Shown here: positions 1 to 10,783 of the stretch, piece after piece
Numbering within the stretch: the first letter of the stretch is position 1
Layout: each line of letters begins with the position of its first letter
Assembly: GCA_905221605.1 (NCBI GenBank)
Contig: CAJNDS010002658.1
Coordinates: 62,001-126,000 of the forward strand
From: Symbiodinium natans
Taxonomy: Eukaryota; Sar; Dinophyceae; Suessiales; Symbiodiniaceae
Direction: 5' to 3'
Length of the DNA: 64,000 nucleotides
Made by a program: the position numbers and the translations under genes
Notes under the pieces: generated by a model
Told to the model about the DNA's origin: nothing
The model's database searches: none
Seen by the model: only the letters and a program-made list of their open reading frames with translations

Positions 1-3000
1 TCGGATGAGCAGCCTGGCAGGGGCCGCAGCTGATGAAAGCATGTAGTTTCAGGGGGGGGGAGGGGGGAGGGGGGGCGCTCTCGGCTTCTGCGCGGAGGTT
101 GGGAGGGAAGGGGCCGGCAGCACGCACGCAACTTTCTGTGTTAAGGTAGGAATGTGACCGGTCACTTGATTCATGTGCGCCCGACCGTTTTTGACATAGC
201 TTGGCTTTGGCTCAGGGGTTCGGCTGGGACCTGCGGCCCCACCCCCACTAGGAGCTGCGCATTGGTGCAATCGTGTTCGGCTGTTCATGCGAATAGAGAA
301 CGAAAGAACTCGTCACACTGGCCGCATCTCCAAGTCTTTACCACTGCCAGACCAGCCGGGAGTCACTATACCATGCTTACATAAGTTTGTTGTAGTACTA
401 TATTACTAGAACAACAAGACAAAATCACAATCGAACAACATAGTAAAAAAAAATACATATATATATATATATATAGTAGTATAATAATACAATGATGTAA
501 CCATACACTAGTAGGACCATATAATCGGAAGCCAGAAAGCCCAGAGAGCCCATGCAGTGAGATGCTCCGTGGACTTCATGTAGGTTGGCTTAAGCTGCAC
601 TAGACTCCTCCATACACTGAACTGGATTGCAAGTGAGACTTCGTCAAAAGCCTTAAAGTGCTGAAGCCACACAGCCATGCAGCCATGTCAACAGATCCCG
701 GGCCTGTCCAATGTGCGGCAAACAGAGCCAGCATCATCGGCTTGCTGGGCCGGCACACAGGAAGATGGAAAATCGAATCGGAGGGCACGCTGCCACTGGA
801 AGTCGAACGCGTGCTCGTCTTGATGGGCATGCAACCTCACAGTACGGCACATCGCACCCGCGGCCCCGAGGACCCTAGTGGCGGCCAGGCGCTTCTGTCT
901 GCAGCCAAGAGTCGCTGCGGCAACAAATTCCACACGATTCCTTAAGAGAAGTCTTCTTAAACTCCACATGGGCAGGGGGCACAAGTCTTCCAAAGTCCAA
1001 ATTTGCAAAGCAGGCCGCGCCAGGACCTCCGCCACGGAGAAGGGCCAGTCCGACTCGTCCAGGCAGTGGACCGCCATCTCCAGCAAGCGGGTGGCCGAGT
1101 CCATCCTCAGAGGGCCCCCCAAGCATCAGGCATGCCTGAAAAAAACCCTCCCTCTTCGTCAAACAAACTCCCAGAGATCCCTCTCAAGTTTACGGCATCT
1201 TTCTTTTTTGTTAGTTTCGGTTAAGTCTCAAGAGCCGGATTTCGGAAAGCCGGCCAGAGCCCAGCGACTTGGAGGGCTGGGCCGGGTCAGCTGCCGGGCA
1301 AAGGCTGGTGTTGCGGAAAAAGGTTCCTGATCAAGAGTCTCAACTTGAGTCAACTTGAGTCAACGAGTCCATTGTTTGCTCCGAGGCCGGTGCTGTAGCC
1401 CTGCGCAACGCCAGGAAGCACCAACCTCAGAGCGCAAGGGCCCACATCCACATACTCAGCGAAAAATTCCCCCAAGTTTGCGTGCTGCTGGCAAGAGGCT
1501 CGTCTGCTTGCGAAACGCACTTGTCCTTCAGGTGGCAGCCGAATGGCCCATGAGCAACCGATGCACAATCCTGAGCAGCAGGAAACACGGCACATGCTCG
1601 ACATCTCTGGGGTAGCGTGGCCATGGCCAAAGCTCTGAAAGCCCAGCTTCAGGCTTCTGCTCACAGAGCTGCAAACATTCCTCCACCGGCATGCTCCTCA
1701 AAATGTCCTGGCAAAAGGTTGGAAAGTAGAAGTGCCTGAGAGTTTTGAGAGCAAGTGATGAAAGCTTTAGGCCGGTTTGCTGCCTCGATTGCCCTGCCCT
1801 CGTGTTTCACAGGCCGCTCCGTCCAGGACCACCCTCTCGTCTGTCTCATTGGCCTCATCTGCCTCAATCACAGGAGACAGCAATGCCCTGCGATGTGCGA
1901 TAGAAAAGGCTGCGACTCGGTGAACACATGGGGAACCCAGGTGCCCCTTAAATACCCAAAATACTCCATAATCCCTTTAAAGGAACCCCCAAAAGGTTTC
2001 CCTATTGTCGGAAACCCCCAAATAGGACAAGAGCTGTTGAGGATGAGCCAGGCCGCAAGGCGATGGACTGGCTGCAAACGGCAGCCATCGCAACGAGCCC
2101 AGCACTGCAGCGGCCCCGCGAGATCTGCGTGATCTCCCCCGTGACCTCCGAGAGCAAGGCACCGAGTCATGACTCACCAAGGCGCAGATCGCACAGACGG
2201 TGGGAGAACGCTTTAAAAGACAGTGTCAAAGTGTTAAATGAAGACAATGCAAAACGGACCTCCGGGCCTCGTCCATGTGCACAGCACCAAAGAAGGCTGG
2301 ATAAGCTGCAGCGCAAAGCTCATGGACCCAGGGCCTCACAGAAATTCTTCGTGCACTCGCGGCATCAACGTGCGTCAACCCGAACATCGACCAGTCATCT
2401 GGGACTGCGGGGAAGCACTTCGTAAAGCTGGTAGACTCAGTAGACCTCGGCTACTGACCAAACCCCCCCAGCATCCAACAACCCGGCAGCTTGCGTGCAA
2501 AGAAGATCCTGCACGTCCCCCTGATCCCAATGCCGACTTACGAGCACGAGTCATCACGATGACTTTGCCATTGTTTTGTGCGTTTCTCAGGCGACAGTAG
2601 GGTGACAGCTTCCTCTGGTGAGGCGCAGGGTGAAGGCTTGGAATCTTAGAGAAGGGATCACTTGACACGGAAACGAGACGGCCTTGACTTGAGGAAAGCA
2701 GGTGGAAGGTGGGGGAGGCCTAAGCCGCTGATAAAGCCGCTGATAATTCGGGCAAGCCATGCAGGGATTCAAGACTCCGAGCCCGTGCCTGGAGAAGCTC
2801 GCATCCTCCCGCAGGTTCTGGCCTCAGCACATGGAATGCTGAACGACATGACAACGAACTACACAGCATGCAAAGCAAGAGGGACTTCTCGGAGGGCTCT
2901 AAGGCTTCGGCGGAGTTGCTCCAGAAACTCCCTCCACTTCAGGCCGGTGGGTGCCGCTCCCTCTCAAGGGTCCGAGCGCAAAAACTCTTTGAGAGGCCGC

Positions 3001-5159
3001 CTGCAGCTGTCACGATGTCACGACGTACTCGGATCAAGTTGTCGAAAGAATCGCCGGGGTCGTGCCCGAGACGTCCACGAGACACACGAAGCGTCGGTCC
3101 CGTTTGCTCAAGCTTTGCGGCCGCCGGCTTACGAGTCACTCAACGTGGGACACGCGGGGTGTGGAACCCTAACCGTTGCCATGGCAATGTTTGAGGCGGC
3201 GTGCAGAATCTGCCTTGGCACTGTTGGTTACGGCGTTGTGGACGACCCACGGAGCAAGATGCGCCAAAGTGAGCGGCATCGAAGTTGTGTTTCTTCTTCT
3301 TCTTTTGACCACTGCCGGCAGTGAACGCAACTATTTGCCAATGGAGACCGAGCACAATGGATGTTTTCCTGTCAAGAACCCATGCCCCCTCGTGCCCTAA
3401 GCAGCCTGGCAGTCGCACTCTTCAACCGGCAGCGTCGCATCCAGGATGGCGTCTTTCTCCTCGTGGAGCGAAAGTTTCACACGAAGCCTTGCGAGTCTTG
3501 AACAGTCTACAACAACCATGGCAAGCGCAGTGGAGGATCCCAGATGCCACCGAAACTTGCTGGGCTTGAATACCTCGGAATCAAAGTGCAACAGCAGATC
3601 AAGAATCTTCAAAGATCTTGCACAGGCACATGTCATAAACCCGCCAATTCTCTCCCATATGCACAGATCCAAGACGCAAGTACGCAGCTGTGCTAAGATG
3701 CATGGACTCGGCAGTGCCCAGGGGCGTCCATGAGGCTGCGCACTGAATTTTGTTGGGAAGAGGTCCCGAATTGATTGCTGCAATTGGCTTGCAAGCATTC
3801 CAGTACAGTACTGGCAGCTGTGAACTCCGAGTACTGGCAGCTATGCCACCCTACCGTAGTGTCGGGTCATGAGGCTGTGTTTCGAGAAGCTTGCAGTCCA
3901 GCACAACTTGCCCTTCCAACCATAACAAAGCAATCAGCTGCTTCCGACGGGTGCGCAAAGCAATTCGGCCTTCCATCGTTGCCAGATCCCCATTTTCCAG
4001 AGATACCCTGACAACAACCAGGGTCTTTGTGCAACCTTTCAACTCAGTTGGTTTGCGCCAGTGCTGGATTGAGGCAGCTGCTTTGTCTTCTGTTGCGGGG
4101 CATCATTGGGACGAAGCAGGAAGGTACGCGTCTCAGCAGCATCGCAGTCATCGATTTGAAGGGCTCGAATGCTACAGACAATCCTTGGTGATCTTGGGTG
4201 CAAGCCGCGCCCAGAGACAGAGAGATGATGAGCGTATCCGCATGCTTGGCATCGAAGTACGGCCTCAAGTGAATACTCGATTGCTAGCACTTCGTCCCGG
4301 TCCAAGCTCATGCCGACAGGCCGCTCGTCGTCTGCATGCCAGCCCACGGAATCGGCGCCGTCCTAAGACACAAAGTCCCCGTGCACTGTATCACTACGTC
4401 GGGCTCGTACTTCCTGAAACGAATAAAACATGCTGACGCCAGACGTCTCAGGCAGAATGCCTCGTACAGGTTTGCATTGCACGAGTTGGGGCGCTCTGGA
4501 ACTTCGCAAGCACGGCACACCTGGGCTGACGGGACAAACAAAAGGCACTCGCAAGAACAATCTGTCAGCACTCAACGCTGCCGTTTCAGCCAGGTGCCTC
4601 GTCTGTCAGCTCCACGAACCACTGTGGCATCACCATGTTTGGCCAAGAGGTGCCACTGTACCGGTACCTGCAGGGACTCACCACGTGTATCATGCAGGAA
4701 TGGCACAAACCACGTTGCATCACGTTGCGGTAAAGCAAAACAGCACCGCAACTTGGCCAAGGACGTGCAAGTGCAGCCGGCGGTCTGAGCGACGCATGTT
4801 GCAAGGTCTCTTGCATAAGAAGCAGTCTCAGCCCCCCTCCTCCCAATCGACTCCGAAACCAAGCTTCAGACTGTCAACCAGCAGGCACTGCGAGGCAGCG
4901 CTTTGCCATGCACCTGCAAGTCGATACCCAAACTCCATTGGGTCACCGAAGGCTTCCTAGCATTTTCGAATTTCACAAAGGCTTCCCCTTTGCCTGCGGC
5001 CGTTCCCAATTCAGGTCATTCAGCAGCCTGTCGAACCTCGGGCAACGTTTCGCGCAACATCGTCGCCTGGGTGAAAAGTGACCCCCCGCAGCGACGCAAG
5101 GCACAGCTGTTTCAATCCGCCGCTTCGAACGGCTTGCAGCCGGCTCTGGTGCTAGGGCC
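1..5159. other. GC-rich host DNA, no assignable gene
   Basis: No protein family was recognised on either strand. A poly-G tract lies at 51-75, an AT-rich stretch with a short (AT)n run at about 400-490, and small direct repeats of GAGTCAACTT near 1340-1362. Two minus-strand open stretches have protein-like composition and could be exons: 688-1122 (Leu/Arg-rich, no motif) and 3397-3798 (hydrophobic and charged segments alternate). Neither has a known domain, so they are not called as genes. Confidence 0.5.
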
Positions 5160-7621
5160 TCAGGAGGTCGCATCTGTGCTGTTGGCCTCCATCTCTTCCT
5201 GAAGAGACCAGGGAAGGAAGGGCACGTAGCTCGCTGCCTCCTTCACTGAGTCCACGATGGTCTCGAGGATGCCCTCGTCTTGTGAGGAATTGGCAGGCGC
5301 GGCCGGCACGGCCGGCGCTGCAGCGCTGGAGGATGCCTCCGGGGAAGCCTTGGTGGCTGAGGGCGACGAGGGCGTTTTGGAGGCCGGAGCTTTTGTGGAT
5401 TTCGTAGAGCCTTGGCTACTTTGGCTGACGTCAGAGTTCGCCGCCTTGGCTTCCTCTGTCTCGGACTTCGTCTCGGACTTCGTCTCGGACTTTGTCTCTG
5501 ACTTTGTCTCGGACTTGGGGGCACTGGTTTTGCTGGCAGTCTCGGCCTCCACAGGGCGTGCAGAGCTCTTCGATGCTTCAACCGGGGCATCGCCGGCTCC
5601 GGTTGGAGTCGCATCTTTTCCGCTGCCAGCTTCGCTGCCAGCTCCGCTGCCAGCGGTCGCCTTCGTGTCGGCACCGGCGTTGGCACCCTCGGCTACTTCA
5701 ACGGCACCTCCCGTACCCTTTGCTGCCAGCGCCGGCGCAGGTGCTGCAGCGATGGGAGTGGAAGCCGCGGGTGCAACAGGTATGGGTGCGGGCTGCAGGG
5801 GAGCAGCCTTGGCAGGAACAGGCATATCGGAGCTCTCTGGGCTCTTTGCAACCTTTGCTGCCGCTTGGGCTGGCGCCGCTGCGGGCGCTGAGGCTGGTGC
5901 CGTTGCAGATGCTGCCGGCAGCTTGGGTGGCCTCAACAGCGCATCGCTTCCGCCTCCTGCTTCCGGGCTTGGAGCGATTGGAGCAGCTTCCGCCGGCTCC
6001 GGCTCACGGACGGGCACTGGCATCTTCACCTCAGCTGCTCTCACAAAAGCCTGCGTTAAAACCAGCTTGGAACCCTGCTTCCCGCAACGTCCAGATTACA
6101 TCTGGTGACCTAGACCTTCAGATTGACTTAACTTAAACGAACTGCCGCATGCTGCCGCTGTGCTGCTGGCTCTGCTGGCATCACGGGCGGAGGTGCTGGC
6201 GCGACTACTTTGGGAGCGTCGAGCACTTGAACTGTTGCCGGTGCTGGCACTGCCACGGGCGCCACGGGTGCCACGGGCGCCACGGGTGTCACGGGCAGTT
6301 TGACAGCTGGCTGAGGAGGGTCGGGCTTGGGAACGGTGGCCGCTGGTGGTACTGACACTGCTGCAGCTGCCTTTGAACCTTCCTGGTACCTGTACTTCAA
6401 GACCTGGCCGGGCACACTCCGTCGCGCATTGCAGCACAGCTTTCCCCAGCTTGCCCCAAACGATGTTTTCGAACAACTGAGTTATACAACTACGTTCCTG
6501 GCCTGTCCGTCCTTGTCATGCTCGTGAATGTGGATCACGATGTGTGAACCATCCTTGGTCACCGAAGCAACAGCGGCGCCAGCGGCAGCAGCCTCTTCAA
6601 CAGACTTCCCATCCCGAATCGCATTTGCGGAAGCCGTAGCTGCTGCTTCTGCAGCCGCCGGGGTCAAGCCCGCTTCGATGGCCTTTGCTGCGGCCTCACT
6701 GGCCACAAAGGAGGCCTTCCTGGAATATCCCGCCTCCAGCGTACGGAGCGCGTTCATGCGGGCGATCTTGGCAGCTGCCGGCGTGTAGCCATTCAGCAAC
6801 GCATTCTCGTAGATGGCCGCGGCTTGGCCATGGTTCAAGGCTGTGTGGAAGGGCATCCCATCCGTGAAGCCACGCAGGGCTTCCAGGGCCCCAGCATCGG
6901 CAGCGGAGGCGGGAAGCCCCAGCTGGAGGAGCTGAAGGGTCGCATTGGCCATGAGCATGGACTGTTCCTCCGAGTGCCCTTTCTCCATGGACTTCAAGAC
7001 TGTCTTGATGCAGTGCTCGTGCTGGTCATCCACTGCATCCATTTTGGTGCAGATCTCCTCTGCTCGTGCTCGGCTTGCAGTCATCGGGGCGGCTGCTAGT
7101 ATGGGCGCAGGGGCCGGTGCTGCAGCCACAAGCGGCTCGCGAGGCGCGCTGGTGGGCGTGGGAATGATGGCAAGGGGCACCATGGGCATCTGCATGGGAT
7201 ACATCTGCATCCAAGGATTCGGAGCGACCCCCATCGGCAGGGAAACCATCACCGTCGGCCCCGGCGGACCTGGAGGCCCAGGTGGGCCCTCCGGGCCATC
7301 GGGCCCAGCATCTCCCTGAGGCCCGACTTCTCCCGGGTCTCCGGGGGGCCCAACCATGCCCAGAGATGCAGGCGACACGGCAGAGACCACTGCCGGAGCT
7401 GGAGCCGGTGCCTGTGCCGAACTAAAAGCCAATGTGTTGACGCAACAACGAAAAACACAACCCCGGCTCTCCCCAACCCCCCAAGACGGCACCTGCACAA
7501 GGCTCAGCGTTGAGCTACCACGCAGCTGGCCGGCAGCATCCACGGCAGGGTGGTTTAAAGAATGCACCTGAAGCCATCGGCCCAGGAGCAGTGCCCACAC
7601 AAGCTGGGCACGGCGCTTCAT
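5160..7621 (-). CDS. Secreted collagen-like Ala/Pro-rich protein, at least three exons
   Basis: Three minus-strand open segments (7621-6482, about 6418-6128, 6050-5160) share an Ala/Pro-rich style and read as exons of one gene. The first starts with ATG and a hydrophobic signal-peptide-like stretch (residues 1-22). At roughly residues 90-125 it has a run of Gly-X-Y triplets (GPPGDPGEVGPQGDAG and onward) typical of a collagen-like triple helix. A helical, Ala-rich region follows. The last exon is low complexity with five KSET repeats and ends in a more ordered acidic tail. The second and third segments begin without ATG; the third follows a plausible acceptor (TAACGCAG). This suggests an extracellular or cell-covering structural protein. 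Exon joins are inferred; the family is not otherwise recognised. Confidence 0.6.
5458..5517 (-). repeat. 12-bp tandem repeat encoding KSET x5
   Basis: Five near-identical 12-bp units (GTCTCGGACTTC on the plus strand) encode Lys-Ser-Glu-Thr repeats within the last exon of the collagen-like gene. The array stays in frame. Confidence 0.9.
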
Positions 7622-7845
7622 TGCGTAGGTCCTTAGTCCCTACCTGGCTCCATTGTTTGAGCCGAGTAGCTCCATCCACGCAGTCCACAAACCAGAGCTT
7701 TGCCACTTGATTCTCAGACAGTGCGTAATTTAAGGCTACTGCACCTACAGGCCCGTGTTGTTTCTGAGCGTGACAAAACTAAAGGTGAAGTCCATTTACC
7801 TGCACTTCCACGACTCCGGTTTCTCAGCTTCCTCTGCGTGTGTTA

Positions 7846-7850
7846 GATTT
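7846..7850. repeat. Target-site duplication, left copy (GATTT)
   Basis: GATTT lies immediately outside the left terminus. The same five bases lie immediately outside the right terminus at 27637-27641. A 5-bp duplication fits a retroviral-type integrase, which this element encodes. Confidence 0.75.
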
Positions 7851-8136
7851 AGTTAGGGACTAGCATTCCCAGTTTGGGTAATAATGACACTGCCAACCCA
7901 TTAGATGATCATTCCTAGGGTCCACCCTACACTTCACCGATATATCACTACTACTTCCCCCATTAGATGATTATTCCTATACTCCCCCCTACACTTCACC
8001 GATATATCACCACTACTACCCCATTATCAATACAATTCTAGGAATAACCATTACCCCATTCATAATTTCTAAGGTGGCATTATTACCCAAACTGGGCAAG
8101 GGGGTCCTTGTAGAATTTGGTTCAGGGTTTAGGGTT
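7851..8136 (+). repeat. Left terminal inverted repeat
   Basis: About 286 bp, beginning AGTTAGGGACTAGCATTCCC and matching the reverse complement of 27348-27636 with scattered substitutions. It ends inward at a TTTAGGG-like motif. It contains two copies of a 62-bp direct repeat. Confidence 0.9.
7899..8022 (+). repeat. 62-bp direct repeat x2 inside the TIR
   Basis: Units start at 7899 and 7961 with CATTAGATGAT. Each includes ACTTCACCGATATATCAC, which carries the palindrome GATATATC. The right TIR has the same duplicated unit at about 27459-27590. This could be an integrase or replication-protein binding site; the function is inferred. Confidence 0.8.
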
Positions 8137-8234
8137 AAGGGTTAAAACTACATTGTAATTAGAATATATAACTGCTTATGTGTTATAATTACCTTATAAC
8201 TATAACCATGCTAATAATAGTGTTATTGTTGTTT

Positions 8235-8846
8235 CTATACTAATGAAAATACATAATCTACATATTCCATAATCTCTTCAGTGGTTGTATTATAATAATC
8301 TCTCCAACCAACCAACCAAAAATCAAAACATTCTCGTAGTATTTCCTTTACTATAACTTCCTTACTAATTTCAAAGCCGTTAAATCTTATAGTAGCGGTT
8401 TTAATCTTGTAATGCGCGATTTCCTTTTTAAGCTCTTCTATATCGGTTAAATTGCGAATGACACAATACAATAGCATCACGTGACATACACCGTGAAACA
8501 TAAAACGTTCGCGGTCTGAATGGTTTCTGATATTCATAAACTGCTTCATTATCTTTCGCAGTGGGTTATTTGACCTTCTGATGACGTTTTTGTATTTTCG
8601 CCTATCCATGATTGTATCAATGTCGTTGTTACGATATAGCAAGTGTATTCTTATTTTTTGCACTTTGTTTAACTTTGAAAGTTTGAGGTTTTTATCAAAG
8701 TCTTCAATTTCTAAAATCTTATTTCTACACTTATCGCACTTGTCATATTCACATACACGACTACATATATCAATCGGCAATTTGCTATTTAACACCCTTA
8801 CTTTGTTGGTTTCTTCGCACTTCCAACAATTTTCAAACTTGAACAT
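8235..8846 (-). CDS. PLV terminal hypothetical protein (Cys-rich N-terminus)
   Basis: 203 aa, start ATG. The N-terminus has Cys pairs (CWKC about residues 8-11, then CEYDKCDKC) that could bind zinc. The rest is basic and helical without a known domain. A truncated homologue lies in opposite orientation at the right end (25366 onward), sharing the first ~90 residues, including the stretch MDRRKYKN and RRSNNP. Both have TTAACAGGGAAATG at the start and AAAGAAATAACAC further upstream. The pair therefore marks an older, longer inverted arrangement of the element ends. Function unknown. Confidence 0.75.
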   Translation of the reverse strand: MFKFENCWKCEETNKVRVLNSKLPIDICSRVCEYDKCDKCRNKILEIEDFDKNLKLSKLNKVQKIRIHLLYRNNDIDTIMDRRKYKNVIRRSNNPLRKIMKQFMNIRNHSDRERFMFHGVCHVMLLYCVIRNLTDIEELKKEIAHYKIKTATIRFNGFEISKEVIVKEILRECFDFWLVGWRDYYNTTTEEIMEYVDYVFSLV

Positions 8847-8930
8847 TTCCCTGTTAATATATGTAAGTGTTATTTCTTTAAGTCATTTTCCTCAGAAATA
8901 TTATTTTCTTAAGATTTACTGGATCGCGGT

Positions 8931-9158
8931 TTATTTGACAGACTTCTCTAAGCATTCTGAACAAGTCGCAATGTATTTAACATAATAATAGGAATGCTTA
9001 CCAGCGTAATAGCAACGCTTAAAACAATCAATATTTTTGTCTTGCTTACAACGATAACACTTCCTAGTAACAACATTAACTGTTTCATTATATGGATCAA
9101 AATCAACTAATATTTTATTTACTCTTATGGTGTGCTTATGAATCTGTTCATCACACAC
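8931..9158 (-). CDS. Small zinc-finger-like protein, 5' end uncertain
   Basis: About 75 codons with CYRC followed by CSEC spaced about 30 residues apart, a likely treble-clef or ribbon zinc site. There is no ATG: the open frame begins at an upstream TAA and passes through a (GT)4 tract. A second frame upstream of that tract is also open, so a dinucleotide slip may have cut off the true N-terminus. Function unknown; DNA or RNA binding is plausible. Confidence 0.5.
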   Translation of the reverse strand: MCDEQIHKHTIRVNKILVDFDPYNETVNVVTRKCYRCKQDKNIDCFKRCYYAGKHSYYYVKYIATCSECLEKSVK

Positions 9159-9236
9159 ACGGGAGCAATGGGACCTGATTTTCTTTTAGATGTCTGGGCA
9201 GGGGGAACTATACACTGTCAATATAAACTAGATTTT

Positions 9237-9602
9237 TTAATCCATCATATTTAAGTTATTCTTCAAAATAGTTACATCTTTGTCTATCTTTTCAACATCC
9301 TCCTCCACTTTTTCTAGTCTCTCTTCTGGCGTGGGTTTTCTTGATCCCCATCCGGCGGTAACCGTATCAACACCTTCATTATCTTGTGAGTTTGTCTTAA
9401 AGATGTCGTTTTCATCGGGGGTTATTCCTCTTCCCATTTTCCAACTGCTTCTATCTTCAATTATTGTTTTACCTTCATTGTTTATCTTAGTTTCTTTGTG
9501 AAAAGTCTTTCTTCTGCATTTGCAGGGCAAACAGTTTAACCCATCCGTGTTCAAGTGAAAGCCACCTTCGTTAGGTTCTTTATGATTTTCGCTCATTAAC
9601 AT
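9237..9602 (-). CDS. PLV hypothetical protein with C-terminal coiled coil
   Basis: 121 aa. It has a Cys cluster (CLPCKCRRK, about residues 24-32) and a heptad-rich C-terminal stretch (residues ~92-118, LEKVEEDVEKIDKDV) predicted to form a coiled coil. ATGs lie at 9602 and 9596; either may be used. The start overlaps the end of the next upstream gene by 23 bp, suggesting joint transcription. No family recognised. Confidence 0.6.
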   Translation of the reverse strand: MLMSENHKEPNEGGFHLNTDGLNCLPCKCRRKTFHKETKINNEGKTIIEDRSSWKMGRGITPDENDIFKTNSQDNEGVDTVTAGWGSRKPTPEERLEKVEEDVEKIDKDVTILKNNLNMMD

Positions 9603-9741
9603 TTCTTCGATTTTTTAAATACTCAAGAACTGCCTTAAGCAATTCTAAAGAAGCGGCGCAACACCTTTTAAGCTTGGTATCTTGTATTACAATCTTTTCA
9701 ATTTCCTCAATCTCCTCTATCGTTTCCAAATACCTATCCAT
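9580..9741 (-). CDS. Small acidic helical protein, 53 aa
   Basis: It begins at ATG 9741 (MDRYLETIEEIEEIEK) and is highly charged and helical, ending in a basic tail. It is divergent from the packaging ATPase gene, 32 bp away, and overlaps the following gene. An apparent longer open frame upstream of 9741 has unlike composition and crosses the divergent ATPase gene, so the short start was chosen. Function unknown. Confidence 0.55.
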   Translation of the reverse strand: MDRYLETIEEIEEIEKIVIQDTKLKRCCAASLELLKAVLEYLKNRRNVNERKS

Positions 9742-9773
9742 TATATTGAATGATATTTTTCTCTTATTAGTTA

Positions 9774-10535
9774 ATGAGCGCAGAAATACCCAAAGTGGAA
9801 CCGATAGACATACCCGAATATAAATATAAAAACAGCAAGTTTGACATGATGCCGAAGCTACCCGCGCGGATGTTGTGTGTGGCTTCTTCAACAGGCGGTA
9901 AAACAGTATTGATCCAGAACTTGATACTAAAAATCTACAGAAGATCCTTTGAGAGAATATACATCTTCTCGCCCAGTGTTCATGTGGATGACACATGGTC
10001 GGCAGTGAAGAAATACATAAGCGATGTAATGAAGGTGGATGCCGAAAAAGAACAGCTTTACTACGAGGAAAACGATCCGGCGGCGCTAAAGAAGATCATA
10101 GACACCCAACATAGAGTAATTGATTTTCAGAAGAAGAACAAACAAAAGGATTTATTTAGTATTTTAATAGTGGTGGACGACCATGCGGACGACCCAAAAT
10201 TTGTAAGATACTCAAGCTTGTTACACGGATTATTCACGAGGGGTCGTCATAATGCCATCTCATGCATTTTATCCACGCAGAAGTATAATGTATTGGCCCC
10301 GATCATTAGATTAAATGCATCTGCTTTGTTTATTTTTAGACTGAAGAATATGAACGAAGTCAATGCATTTTTGGAAGAGAATTCTGCATTGGTGGATAAA
10401 TGCACGTTATATGAAATGTATCAGAAAGCCGTGAATTTTGCTCCTTACTCGTTCTTCTACATAAACACCAACGCTAAAGATGTTAGTAATATGTTCTTCA
10501 TTAACTTTGAACAACGCTTTGAAATAGGTGATTAA
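9774..10535 (+). CDS. Packaging ATPase (FtsK/HerA, A32-like)
   Basis: 253 aa. Walker A is ASSTGGKT at residues 37-44 and Walker B is ILIVVDDHAD at about 130-139. A following STQ motif near residue 169 fits the sensor of the A32-like branch, and TRGR near 155-158 may supply the arginine finger. The length is typical of PLV, virophage and Polinton genome-packaging ATPases, which translocate viral DNA into capsids. The frame is intact from ATG to stop. It ends in a perfect hairpin shared with the convergent gene. It is one of the least damaged genes in this element. Confidence 0.92.
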   Translation: MSAEIPKVEPIDIPEYKYKNSKFDMMPKLPARMLCVASSTGGKTVLIQNLILKIYRRSFERIYIFSPSVHVDDTWSAVKKYISDVMKVDAEKEQLYYEENDPAALKKIIDTQHRVIDFQKKNKQKDLFSILIVVDDHADDPKFVRYSSLLHGLFTRGRHNAISCILSTQKYNVLAPIIRLNASALFIFRLKNMNEVNAFLEENSALVDKCTLYEMYQKAVNFAPYSFFYINTNAKDVSNMFFINFEQRFEIGD

Positions 10536-10564
10536 TAATATTATTTCTAGATAATATTATTAAT
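10531..10564. terminator. Perfect 14-bp hairpin between convergent genes
   Basis: ATTAATAATATTAT and its exact reverse complement flank the 6-nt loop TTCTAG. The stops of the ATPase gene (plus) and the 69-aa gene (minus) both lie in the arms, so it probably serves as a bidirectional 3' end signal. Confidence 0.7.
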
Positions 10565-10773
10565 TAAATCAACGAGTAACTGCACAAGTTTATAGCAGGT
10601 AGTTTATAATATATTTTGTCGCTTTTAGTTTCTTCTAACTTCTCAACTCTTTCAATAACATCTTTCAAAGTATTAAATAACAACATATCTGTTCTTGTTT
10701 TTTCATTAATGTCTAACTCCTTTATTTGTTTCATATTTTCAGTAGCAGAAGATTTGGAAGATGTAGAACCCAT
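10564..10773 (-). CDS. Small protein with N-myristoylation signal
   Basis: 69 aa starting MGSTSSK, which fits the eukaryotic N-myristoylation pattern (Gly2 and Ser/Thr at position 6). The middle is helical with a possible coiled coil (LKDVIERVEKLEE). An ATCTA motif lies with exactly 12 nt between ATCT and the start codon. A lipid-anchored small virion or membrane protein is an inference; no family recognised. Confidence 0.65.
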   Translation of the reverse strand: MGSTSSKSSATENMKQIKELDINEKTRTDMLLFNTLKDVIERVEKLEETKSDKIYYKLPAINLCSYSLI

Positions 10774-10783
10774 ATAATGAAAT

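Noticed and set aside
1335-1362. Spliced-leader-like repeats (GAGTCAACTT)
   Set aside because: They share only a few bases with the leader and lack the TTTTGGCTCAAG core.
1940-2030. Another short inverted-repeat element near CCCTTTAAAGG
   Set aside because: Only small internal palindromes were found; no matching termini or target duplication.
5257-6108. Long plus-strand open frame opposite the Ala/Pro-rich exon
   Set aside because: It is the shadow of a low-complexity GC-rich exon; the minus strand has coherent repeats (KSET) and exon structure.
9580-9996. 138-codon minus-strand frame covering the start of the ATPase gene
   Set aside because: The upstream part overlaps the ATPase in antisense and has unlike composition; only the 53-codon part from 9741 is kept.
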